From Prolixibacteraceae bacterium (GTDB taxonomy: Bacteria > Bacteroidota > Bacteroidia > Bacteroidales > Prolixibacteraceae), in NCBI GenBank assembly GCA_014380255.1, contig JACMKG010000467.1, positions 1 to 9,396 of the forward strand: a DNA stretch of 9,396 nt. The letters are read 5' to 3'. The notes under the pieces were generated by a model. The model was given only the letters and a program-made list of their open reading frames with translations. It was not told the origin of the DNA and ran no database searches. Both the position numbers and the translations under genes were made by a program. Of the stretch, positions 1 through 6,047 are shown in pieces. The stretch's first letter is position 1; each line of letters opens with the position of its first letter.

Positions 1-136
1 CCAATCTGCTCTGATGGGCATGCTCCTTCATTGAATGATGTGAAACCGAATTGCCCAATGTATCATGTTCCTGAGCCAAGCTCTGAAAACAGAAGCTAAG
101 AGTCAGGAAGATGATACGTAGTAATCTGGGAACCAT
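1..136 (-). CDS. Partial exported protein, His-rich N-terminus (3' end beyond window)
   Basis: An open frame reads from an ATG at 134-136 to the left edge, giving 45 codons; the rest lies outside the window. The first 22 residues form a classical signal peptide: a basic start (MVPRLLR), a hydrophobic core (IIFLTLSFCF) and a polar end with a likely cut near SLA|Q. The mature N-terminus (EHDTLGNSVSHHSMKEHAHQ) holds five histidines in about 20 residues, which could be a metal-binding tail, but this is only inference. An in-frame stop lies three codons upstream of this ATG, so it is the first possible Met. A 6-bp inverted repeat (ATAGCT-AAA-AGCTAT, 135-149) touches the start codon. I do not recognise the family; an outer-membrane receptor, barrel or efflux protein is possible. 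Confidence 0.6.
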   Translation of the reverse strand, partial: MVPRLLRIIFLTLSFCFQSLAQEHDTLGNSVSHHSMKEHAHQSRL

Positions 137-154
137 AGCTAAAAGCTATTAAAT

Positions 155-182
155 AATCTGAGTTCGACAACCTGAGTTCGAC
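155..182. repeat. Tandem 14-bp repeat at the left end of element 1
   Basis: Two adjacent 14-mers, AATCTGAGTTCGAC (155-168) and AACCTGAGTTCGAC (169-182), differ at one position. The second copy is the left terminal box of the repeat element at 169-374. The same box recurs inverted at 361-374 and at both ends of the element at 5635-5878. Confidence 0.85.
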
Positions 183-194
183 GGATGGAAATAA

Positions 195-219
195 ACACAT
201 AGACACATAGGGCACATAG
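195..219. repeat. Octamer tandem repeat ACACATAG
   Basis: ACACATAG occurs at 195-202 and 203-210, followed after one G by GCACATAG at 212-219. It lies inside element 1. The 8-bp period matches that of unrelated words in and beside element 2. Confidence 0.8.
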
Positions 220-319
220 AAATATCAGACAGGAGATTTTAGACAAAAGGAATAAACATGTAAATGCCATATTAATAACACCTTACGCCAAATAGGATAA
301 ATAGTCCATCATTCCTTAA

Positions 320-351
320 AAAGAAAAAACTCCAAAGCGTGTTTTTTCTTT
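320..351 (-). terminator. AT-rich hairpin, possible terminator for the YtxH-like gene
   Basis: An 11-bp perfect inverted repeat pairs AAAGAAAAAAC (320-330) with GTTTTTTCTTT (341-351) around a 10-nt loop. Read on the minus strand it lies about 110 nt beyond the YtxH-like stop codon, and the stem's own U-rich 3' arm would form the tract. The stem has only one G-C pair, and its symmetry means it could serve either strand, so the terminator call is tentative. It lies within element 1. Confidence 0.4.
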
Positions 352-461
352 AATCCTTAGGTCGAACTCATGTTAATAGTTATGCACAAGGAATCAGACA
401 GGTTACTTGAATGTGAAACCTTTGTACAATAGTTAATTTGATTTAGGATAAGTTTTATGGG

Positions 462-707
462 CTATTGTTTTAAATGGCTCATTATTTTATCCTTTTCCTT
501 GGCAACCCATTCTTCTCTCTGTAAATTCTTAGCCTGTCGTTTAGCTTTCCTTTCCAGGTTTCTTGACATATCCTTTACATCAGAGGCTATTTCATCCATA
601 TTTATATTCCTTTTTTTAATGGCAAGCAATGCTCCCACAGCCGCTCCGGCCAAGGTGCCAATTACCAAAGCACCGAAAAATCTTTTAGAATTAAATGATC
701 TTTTCAT
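462..707 (-). CDS. YtxH-like small membrane protein
   Basis: This is an 81-residue protein starting at the ATG at 705-707; an in-frame ATG at 737 would add ten residues (MFIHTIKLVE) not expected for the family. A basic start (MKRSFNSKRF) precedes one glycine- and alanine-rich transmembrane helix at about residues 10-30 (GALVIGTLAGAAVGALLA) and a Lys-Lys-Arg stop-transfer signal. The rest is a highly charged, probably helical tail rich in Lys, Arg and Glu. This is the layout of YtxH-domain proteins, which are often stress-linked in Firmicutes and Bacteroidota, though their biochemical role is unknown. No partner gene is evident: the neighbours are a repeat element on one side and about 260 bp of hairpin-containing spacer on the other. 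Confidence 0.7.
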   Translation of the reverse strand: MKRSFNSKRFFGALVIGTLAGAAVGALLAIKKRNINMDEIASDVKDMSRNLERKAKRQAKNLQREEWVAKEKDKIMSHLKQ

Positions 708-855
708 CTCAACGAGTTTTATAGTATGAATAAACAAAGATGCATTACCCTCTAATTAATAACATTACACAATTAGATAAATAATTTACATGATTCTTGC
801 TCCCAACAAAGAACACTTGGATCTATTACGCATGGGTTGGGTGAATGCTTTTTTT

Positions 856-920
856 AAAGACCTTAGATGAGAGATGTTAGACAAAAGTCTAGTGTCTCTC
901 ATCTCTCATCTTAGGTCTTT
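856..920. repeat. Long imperfect inverted repeat (intergenic hairpin)
   Basis: Positions 856-876 pair with 900-920 at 20 of 21 positions (one T-T mismatch at 864/912). A 7-nt bulge on the right arm (893-899) separates this from a 5-bp apical stem, TAGAC-type (878-882 with 887-891), with an AAAA loop. The arms are built of a roughly 7-bp word (GATGAGA / TCTCATC). It lies 49 bp beyond the stop of the VOC gene at 969. It could slow 3'-end decay or help termination, but on the minus strand it is followed by an A-run rather than a U-run, so it is not a standard intrinsic terminator. Confidence 0.8.
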
Positions 921-968
921 TAGGATCACTGTTGTGGTTTTACCCACACAAAACGTTATAGAGACTTT

Positions 969-1448
969 TTATTTATAGACCGAAAACATTTGATCCATAC
1001 GTTTTTGCATCTCTTCAAAGGATACATCTTCCAGATGAGTCATGATCGACCATTTATGGCCAAACGGATCGGTAAGGCTTCCTGCACGGTCCCCATAAAA
1101 CTGATCTTTTACTTCCATATCCCCTGTGATTGTTGCTCCTTCTTCAAGTGCTTTTGCAAATACAGCATCTACATTCTCGACATAAATACACAGGGCAACG
1201 GGTGAGCCTCCAAGGGTCTGTGGTGATACATTCCCCCATTGGGCATTTTCTTCTGCAAGCATGATTCTTGAATCACCAATCTGCAGTTCTGCATGAGCAA
1301 TACTTCCATCAGGCATGCTGATGCGTCCCACTTCGGTTGCCCCGAATGCTCTTTTGTAAAACTCAATTGCTTCCAAAGCACCTTTCACATTAATGTAAGG
1401 GGTTAAGGTGTTAAATCCTTTTGGTGTTGATGAATTTTTCATTTCCAT
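969..1448 (-). CDS. VOC-superfamily protein, PhnB/glyoxalase-like
   Basis: This 159-residue protein matches the single-domain PhnB-like branch of the vicinal oxygen chelate superfamily (glyoxalase, bleomycin-resistance and dioxygenase relatives). It shows the family pattern: TPYINVKGALEAIEFYKRAFG (about residues 16-36) as the first strand and helix, SIAHAELQIGDSRIML (49-64) with His52 and Glu54 as possible metal or active-site positions, and DPFGHKWSIMTH (127-138) near the C-terminus. A short charged helix follows. The start is set at 1448; Met3 is an alternative. Substrate cannot be predicted, since many VOC proteins of this type remain uncharacterised. It lies 111 bp downstream of a second VOC gene on the same strand, and a promoter candidate is visible in that gap, so the two may be transcribed separately. 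Confidence 0.8.
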   Translation of the reverse strand: MEMKNSSTPKGFNTLTPYINVKGALEAIEFYKRAFGATEVGRISMPDGSIAHAELQIGDSRIMLAEENAQWGNVSPQTLGGSPVALCIYVENVDAVFAKALEEGATITGDMEVKDQFYGDRAGSLTDPFGHKWSIMTHLEDVSFEEMQKRMDQMFSVYK

Positions 1449-1468
1449 ACGTGTTTTGTGTTAATGAA

Positions 1469-1499
1469 TAAAACTAATGTTCTTCCATGTCAGCATAAA
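1469..1499 (-). promoter_or_regulatory. Candidate Bacteroidota promoter for the VOC gene at 969
   Basis: On the minus strand TTTA (1496-1499) lies 19 nt before TAGTTTTA (1469-1476), close to the TTTG-N19-21-TAnnTTTG pattern used by the Bacteroidota primary sigma factor. One position of each box deviates. Transcription would begin about 14 nt before the start codon. Confidence 0.35.
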
Positions 1500-1559
1500 G
1501 GAAAATTATTGCATCGATATGCTTTGCTTGTATGTTAAAGGTATTTCATGTTCTGAACA

Positions 1560-2519
1560 TTACTCCTGTTCGTATGCTTCAGTGAGGATTTTGATATCCA
1601 GCTTTTTCATGGGAAGCAAGGCTCTGGTCACCCTTTGTGACTTGACAGTGTGTGGATCATTTATCATCTGGTCAAGCATTACAGGTACTATTTGCCAGGA
1701 TACACCGTACTTGTCCTGCAGCCATCCGCATTGCTGGGTGTTTTCATCTGCACCTTCTGATAGGTTATTCCAAAAATGATCGATCTCTTCTTGTGTTTCG
1801 CATTTTACAACAAAAGAAAGGGCAGGAGTAAAGGTAAAATCATGACCAATGTTACTGTCGGTAGCCATAAATTCCTGCTCGTTAAGCGAGAACCGGGCAT
1901 ATTTTACCGTTCCTTCATATTCCTCTTCAGTGGCTCCGTAACGTTCGATGTGGATAATGCCCGAATCCTCAAACAGTGATATATAGAAATTCATGGCCTC
2001 TTCGGCTTTACCGTATTGCTTCCCTGTAAACATTAAAAAAGGGGTGATTTTTTGCATGGCACTACCAATTGAAAGTTGCCATGTTACCCCAAACTGATCT
2101 TTAAGCCATCCGAATTTATCGTTGAATGGATATTTGTTCAGCTCCATGAGCACTGTACCTCCTTCTGATAGTTTTTCCCAGAGTGTATTTATTTCCTGGT
2201 CACTGTCACAGTTGACAAAATGGGAGATAGCCGGTGATATTTCAAATACAGGTCCACCATTTAATGCTGCAAATTCCTGCCCTTCAATAATGAACCCCAC
2301 AGTCATGATCGATCCTTCTTCCCTGCCTGAAACAGCTGCACTTTCTGCATCGTAATAGGTAATTGATTTTATTTTAGAGTCAGTAAATACAGATGTGTAG
2401 AAGTTAGCTGCCTGTTCAGCCTGAGTATCAAACCACAAGAAAGGAGTGATCTTTTGTATTTCCAACTTTTGCATTATTCTCTCGGGTTGCCTTTTTATCT
2501 GTGTATCCATAGCGTTCAA
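1560..2519 (-). CDS. Double-domain VOC/PhnB-like protein
   Basis: This 319-residue protein holds two tandem copies of the PhnB-like VOC module (the family often labelled 3-demethylubiquinone-9 3-methyltransferase-like). Copy 1 spans about residues 20-152 and copy 2 about 155-282. Both open alike (KITPFLWFDTQAEQAANFY and KITPFLMFTGKQYGKAEEA), and both end with a GWLxDxxGVxWQ motif (137-148 and 265-276). A 37-residue tail after copy 2 contains a Val-Thr-Arg-Ala-Leu-Leu-Pro-Met-Lys-Lys segment. Single-domain relatives are about 130-160 residues, so this is a fusion or internal duplication. Met16 (2474) is an attractive alternative start: it begins MQK just as copy 2 does, and is preceded by an AGAGA stretch. 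Enzymatic function is unknown; the methyltransferase label in databases is not supported by a methyltransferase fold. Confidence 0.8.
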   Translation of the reverse strand: MNAMDTQIKRQPERIMQKLEIQKITPFLWFDTQAEQAANFYTSVFTDSKIKSITYYDAESAAVSGREEGSIMTVGFIIEGQEFAALNGGPVFEISPAISHFVNCDSDQEINTLWEKLSEGGTVLMELNKYPFNDKFGWLKDQFGVTWQLSIGSAMQKITPFLMFTGKQYGKAEEAMNFYISLFEDSGIIHIERYGATEEEYEGTVKYARFSLNEQEFMATDSNIGHDFTFTPALSFVVKCETQEEIDHFWNNLSEGADENTQQCGWLQDKYGVSWQIVPVMLDQMINDPHTVKSQRVTRALLPMKKLDIKILTEAYEQE

Positions 2520-2825
2520 TTTAAATTGTTGTATTAGATGTTTGTTATACGGAAAAGACGTTGGCTTTAGTTTCCATTGCGTATATCAATTCATTTAAAG
2601 GCTGTATGAAGTAATGAGTAGTTCATCGAACCTTGAATAATTGGCTTTTATTTATTAAACGTATCCCGGTAAGCAAAGTTCGCCTGCTTAAAATAATTTT
2701 GAACATGGCTCTACCATAAGTGAGTCAATCAGGTTAATAGTCAACGTTAAATACTAATTCTTTTCTCTAATCGTATTTATTGAATCTTGCTTTTTTATTA
2801 CAGAAAGGGCATCAATTCAGCAGAA
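2520..2825. other. Intergenic spacer with no recognised feature
   Basis: About 300 bp lie between the double-VOC start and the terminator of the oxidoreductase gene. I see no coding frame, RNA gene or convincing repeat here. It should hold the promoter of the double-VOC gene, but no box pair was clear enough to mark. Confidence 0.4.
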
Positions 2826-2826
2826 T

Positions 2827-2864
2827 AAAAAACAGGCAACCCGGAAAGATCCGAATTGCCTGTT
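2827..2864 (-). terminator. Intrinsic terminator of the oxidoreductase gene
   Basis: AACAGGCAA (2831-2839) pairs with TTGCCTGTT (2856-2864) over 9 bp. A CGGA-AAGA-TCCG apical stem sits inside, separated by a 2x2 internal loop. On the minus strand the hairpin runs into six Ts (complement of 2827-2832). It lies 36 bp past the stop codon at 2900. Confidence 0.85.
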
Positions 2865-2899
2865 GTATAATTGAGCATCTTATGATGCCGCAGAATCAG

Positions 2900-4228
2900 T
2901 TAAACCAATGTCCAGCCTTCGCGGTACTGGTAATGCAATTTTTTAGTAGCCTCTCCATCCACATCGTCAACGAATGTTTCTGTGGCAGGATCCCATTTAA
3001 TGGTGCGTTTCAAATCACATGCAATGTTTCCAAGCGTACAAACGGTACAGCTGCTGTGGCCGATCTCAACTGGAACAACAGGATCTTTACGATCACGTAC
3101 CGACTGGACGAAATTAAGCTGGTGAGGGATCTTCGTTTCATAAGGACCGGTATCTCCTTCTGCCTGTGCAGGAGGTAAGAACTTATCATCAGAGGCTTTA
3201 AAGTGGCCGCGTGATACTTCTAGCCAGCCATCTTTACCTGTAAATTTAACTCCTTTGGTATTGCCTTCATCGAAAGGTTCTGATGTCATAACCACTCCGT
3301 TGGCATACACAAATTTCATATATTGAGATCCATCACCTATTGGAGAGATTTCAACCGGACCATTTTTGTCCATGCCTAAACCCCATTGTGCAATGTCGAA
3401 CATGTGAGCACCCCAGTCGGTTGTAAAGCCACCGCCCATTTCTTTGTACCATCTCCAGCCACCCCAGAACTGTTCGTTCTTTTCCGGCTCAACGGTGATC
3501 GGTGGATTCAGCTGGCTGTTATAATGAATAGGTGTTGGTAATGAACCCAGCCACAAGTCCCAGTTAAGATCTGCAGGAAGAGTTTCTTCGGGAAGATCAT
3601 ATGGTTTTGGAGGAGCTCCTACATAGGCATTCACAGTTTCGATCTGTCCAAGAGCCCCTGACTGAACAAGATTTACGGCGTGCTGGAAGTTAGGATCAGA
3701 GCGCTGTTGGCTTCCTACGGCCAGAATTCTCTTGTTCTCGCGTACGATACGACGCAATTCCTGTCCTTCTTTAATAGTGAAAGTCATTGGTTTTTCAAGA
3801 TACACATCTTTACCTGCTTTACAGGCAGCGATGGCAATCATAGCGTGTGAATGATCTGGTACGGCAATCACTACAGCATCGATGTCAGGACGAGCTAACA
3901 GATCCTGGTACTTTTCGTAAGTCTTAACTTCTACTTCTTTACCTGTTTTCTTATAGAAAGAATTGACTTTCTTTTCAAAGCGCTGGCGTTTTACACCATA
4001 CACATCGCAACCTGCTACTACTTTAACTCCAGGAATCTGGAGGAAGCCGAACATCAGGAACATTGCCTGTTGTCCCATACCGATGAACCCAAGCTTAAGG
4101 TCGGTATCTACTTCTTTTTTTGGTTGGCAGCCTGCAAGTGAAGAAAACATTGCCATGCCTGCCATACCTATGGCAGCGGTTCCCAGGAATTGTCTTCTTG
4201 AAACACCCTTTTTTTGTTGATTTTCCAT
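2900..4228 (-). CDS. Tat-exported Gfo/Idh/MocA-family oxidoreductase
   Basis: This 442-residue protein belongs to the NAD(P)-dependent Gfo/Idh/MocA family, which acts mostly on sugars and cyclitols. The N-terminus has a twin-arginine motif (SRRQFLG, residues 10-16), a hydrophobic stretch and LAGC with Cys34, so it may be Tat-exported and lipid-anchored, facing the periplasm. The Rossmann fold follows: GFIGMGQQA (47-55) binds the dinucleotide, and YLEKPMT (143-149) carries the family's EKP motif. The substrate half has GGGFTTDWGAHMFDIAQWGLG (265-285), with the Asp and His typical of the active site. The GH109 glycosidases (Tat-exported, NAD-dependent) are a related group, but a plain dehydrogenase is equally possible. 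It has its own promoter candidate and terminator, so it is probably monocistronic. Divergent neighbour: an M20 deacylase. Confidence 0.88.
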   Translation of the reverse strand: MENQQKKGVSRRQFLGTAAIGMAGMAMFSSLAGCQPKKEVDTDLKLGFIGMGQQAMFLMFGFLQIPGVKVVAGCDVYGVKRQRFEKKVNSFYKKTGKEVEVKTYEKYQDLLARPDIDAVVIAVPDHSHAMIAIAACKAGKDVYLEKPMTFTIKEGQELRRIVRENKRILAVGSQQRSDPNFQHAVNLVQSGALGQIETVNAYVGAPPKPYDLPEETLPADLNWDLWLGSLPTPIHYNSQLNPPITVEPEKNEQFWGGWRWYKEMGGGFTTDWGAHMFDIAQWGLGMDKNGPVEISPIGDGSQYMKFVYANGVVMTSEPFDEGNTKGVKFTGKDGWLEVSRGHFKASDDKFLPPAQAEGDTGPYETKIPHQLNFVQSVRDRKDPVVPVEIGHSSCTVCTLGNIACDLKRTIKWDPATETFVDDVDGEATKKLHYQYREGWTLV

Positions 4229-4272
4229 GTTGATTAATATGTGTTAGTTGGAATTTGTTGTCTTTAATTGAG

Positions 4273-4304
4273 TAAAAGTAACGGATTTGTATTAATTCAG
4301 CAAA
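4273..4304 (-). promoter_or_regulatory. Candidate Bacteroidota promoter for the oxidoreductase gene
   Basis: On the minus strand TTTG (4301-4304) is followed after exactly 20 nt by TACTTTTA (4273-4280). This fits the TTTG-N19-21-TAnnTTTG pattern with only the last base of the second box off. The predicted transcript starts near 4266, leaving a leader of about 38 nt. Confidence 0.5.
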
Positions 4305-4494
4305 ATAATGAAAATAAATGTATTCTTTTTGAATAAAACCTGCTTTTTATGCTTTTCATCTGTATCTTTTTTATCCTTTTGAGCAGCAATGCCCTGGTAA
4401 TTAAAAATTCTAATTCGTCTATATTTCTGTTCAATTAATAGATTACCCGCAATTTTTTTTGATTTTTGTATCATCATTACTTTCCTATTAAACC

Positions 4495-5544
4495 ATGGAT
4501 GAATATATACAATTACTGAGGTCTCTTATAGCCGTTAAATCATACAGTAAGTTTGAGAAAGATGCGGCTAACATCATTCGTCAGTTTCTCGAGCAGTCGG
4601 GGATTCCCTATACCATGAAGGTAAATAATACCTGGGCACGCAACCTTTACTGGAAAGAAGGGTTGCCAGTTATTTTGCTTGATTCACATATAGACACGGT
4701 AAAACCTGCCGGCGGATATACTCGCGATCCCTTTCAGGCTGATGTGGAGGATGGCATTTTGTATGGACTGGGAAGTAATGATGCGGGTGCTTCTGTAGTG
4801 ACCCTGCTGTCCGTGTTTATACATTTCTACAGGGACGAAAACCTACCCTACAACCTTATTTATGCAGCATCAGCTGAGGAAGAAGTATCAGGCCCAAATG
4901 GTCTGGCAAGCATTATAGACGAATTAGGACCTTTTGACCTGGCCATTGTGGGTGAACCTACTCAAATGAATATGGCTATTGCTGAAAAGGGACTGATGGT
5001 GCTCGATTGTATTGCTCACGGAAAATCAGGTCATGCAGCCCGGGAAGAGGGCGAAAATGCAATCTATAAAGCTATAGCCGATATTGAAAAGTTAAGAAAC
5101 TATCGCTTCGAAAAAAGCTCATCAATATTAGGTTGTGTAAAGTTATCGGTCACCATGATCAATGCTGGTACCCAGCACAACGTGGTTCCTGATACCTGTT
5201 CGTTTGTGGTTGATGTAAGGACCAACGAATATTACAGTAACCAGGATGCTTTAAAAATAATAGATCAGTTGCTCGAATCAGAAGTAAAAGCACGCTCGCT
5301 ACGCCTGAACTCTTCGGGTATCCCGGTGGAGCATCCGATTGTTCAGCGTGGCATTCAGCTGGGGCTGGATTATTATGGCTCACCAACTACGTCCGATCAG
5401 GCAGTAATTCCCTACCTGTCCATAAAGATTGGTCCAGGCGACAGTGCTCGCTCTCATACCGCTGATGAATATATCCTAATTTCAGAAATAGAGGATGGCT
5501 TTAAAATATACACAGATCTGCTTACCGGCTTACAACTAAGATAA
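4495..5544 (+). CDS. argE: M20 metallo-deacylase, ArgE-like (N-acyl-ornithine/citrulline deacylase)
   Basis: This 349-residue protein is an M20-family zinc hydrolase. The metal site is visible: His65 and Asp67 in SHIDTV, Asp96 in GSNDAGAS (bridging ligand), Glu128-Glu129 in AEEE (catalytic base and ligand), Glu154 in GEPT and His321 in SARSHTADE. SGHAA (178-182) and GTQHNVVPD (225-233) belong to the dimerisation domain. The GLGSNDAGAS form is what I associate with Bacteroidota ArgE proteins, which remove an acetyl or succinyl group from ornithine or citrulline in arginine synthesis; cytoplasmic location is expected, as there is no signal peptide. No other arg gene is present here, so a different N-acyl amino acid or dipeptide substrate remains possible. 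It is the only clear plus-strand gene in the window and has no classical terminator; a long hairpin lies about 135 nt downstream. Confidence 0.8.
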   Translation: MDEYIQLLRSLIAVKSYSKFEKDAANIIRQFLEQSGIPYTMKVNNTWARNLYWKEGLPVILLDSHIDTVKPAGGYTRDPFQADVEDGILYGLGSNDAGASVVTLLSVFIHFYRDENLPYNLIYAASAEEEVSGPNGLASIIDELGPFDLAIVGEPTQMNMAIAEKGLMVLDCIAHGKSGHAAREEGENAIYKAIADIEKLRNYRFEKSSSILGCVKLSVTMINAGTQHNVVPDTCSFVVDVRTNEYYSNQDALKIIDQLLESEVKARSLRLNSSGIPVEHPIVQRGIQLGLDYYGSPTTSDQAVIPYLSIKIGPGDSARSHTADEYILISEIEDGFKIYTDLLTGLQLR

Positions 5545-5634
5545 ATTTACAATTAGACAATTTACAATTTACTATTTCAGCTCTTCGCAACATTCCATCC
5601 AGTCTTTCAATCCTGCAAGCGAATAGTAAATAGT

Positions 5635-5878
5635 AACGTGAGTTCGATGTAAGTATCGATATTTTTGAAGTACAAGTAAGAGTGCCTGAGTGCCTGAGTG
5701 ACAAAGTGCCTGAGAAAGGCAAGTTTCACCTTTTTGATTTTTAGATGATTACAGAATTGATTTTCTCTGAAAAGAAGTATATGATCAGTGTCCTGTATTA
5801 CTTAGGCACTTTGTCACTTAGGTACTCAGGCACTCAGGTACTTTATCAAACCACATTCGTTTATATCGAACTCAGGTT
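5635..5878. repeat. MITE-like intergenic element 2 with inverted terminal boxes and flanking duplication
   Basis: The 244-bp stretch starts with AACGTGAGTTCGAT (5635-5648) and ends with ATCGAACTCAGGTT (5865-5878), the inverse at 13 of 14 positions. Directly outside lie AGTAAATAGT (5625-5634) and AGTAAATGGT (5879-5888), which match at 9 of 10 and resemble a target-site duplication. Inside is a 35-bp inverted repeat of octamer words. Nothing is encoded. The terminal boxes are shared with element 1 although the interiors differ. The flanks are themselves simple sequence, so the duplication is suggestive, not proven. Confidence 0.65.
5680..5835 (+). repeat. 35-bp inverted repeat of octamer words, wobble-paired in plus-strand RNA
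   Basis: The left arm (5680-5714) and right arm (5801-5835) are complementary at 32 of 35 positions. The left arm is a period-8 array: GTGCCTGA, GTGCCTGA, GTGACAAA, GTGCCTGA. All three mismatches place G on the left against T on the right, so a plus-strand transcript would be paired along all 35 positions with three G-U wobbles, while a minus-strand transcript would have C-A mismatches. The loop is 86 nt. It lies in the 3' region of the ArgE-like gene. Confidence 0.8.
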
Positions 5879-5880
5879 AG

Positions 5881-5948
5881 TAAATGGTTAAATGGTAAAT
5901 CTTTCAATCTTTCAATCCTTCAGTCCTTCTACCCTTCAATCCTTCAAA
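5881..5948. repeat. Period-8 simple repeats beside element 2
   Basis: TAAATGGT occurs twice (5881-5888, 5889-5896). It is followed by six octamers from 5901 to 5948: CTTTCAAT, CTTTCAAT, CCTTCAGT, CCTTCTAC, CCTTCAAT, CCTTCAAA. The array abuts the amtB terminator, whose T-tract overlaps the last unit. Confidence 0.85.
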
Positions 5949-5981
5949 AAAAAGAGAGACCTGTCCCCCAACAGGTCTCTC
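5946..5981 (-). terminator. Intrinsic terminator of the amtB operon
   Basis: GAGAGACCTGT (5954-5964) pairs perfectly with ACAGGTCTCTC (5971-5981) over 11 bp with a 6-nt loop. On the minus strand it is followed by eight Ts (complement of 5946-5953). It lies 66 bp after the amtB stop codon. Confidence 0.93.
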
Positions 5982-6047
5982 ACAGAATGCTTCAGCCATA
6001 AAAACCAAAGCAAAAATGGTTGAATGAATTAAACAGCAATTGTCAAC

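Larger units (their letters stand above)
169..374. repeat. MITE-like intergenic element 1 with inverted terminal boxes
   Basis: The 206-bp stretch begins with AACCTGAGTTCGAC (169-182) and ends with its inverted counterpart GTCGAACTCATGTT (361-374); the 14-bp ends match at 13 positions. It has no coding capacity. Inside are an octamer tandem (195-219), a 17-bp module shared at 16 positions with the hairpin at 856-920 (233-249 against 871-887), and an AT-rich hairpin (320-351). It lies between the YtxH-like gene and the exported-protein gene. No clear target duplication is visible. It could be a non-autonomous mobile element or a taxon-specific extragenic repeat; the boundaries are inferred from the boxes. 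Confidence 0.6.

Noticed and set aside
159..181. TGAGTTCGAC resembles the T-arm of a tRNA, suggesting tRNA fragments or an att site.
   Set aside because: No acceptor, D or anticodon arms surround any copy, and the boxes occur as inverted pairs at element ends.
195..219. ACACATAG units considered as a CRISPR array.
   Set aside because: The units are 8 bp, directly adjacent and have no spacers; no cas genes are present.
1548..1560. Palindrome ATGTTC-T-GAACAT between the two VOC genes, possible operator.
   Set aside because: Six-base arms of this kind are expected by chance in a window this size; no second copy or promoter overlap supports it.
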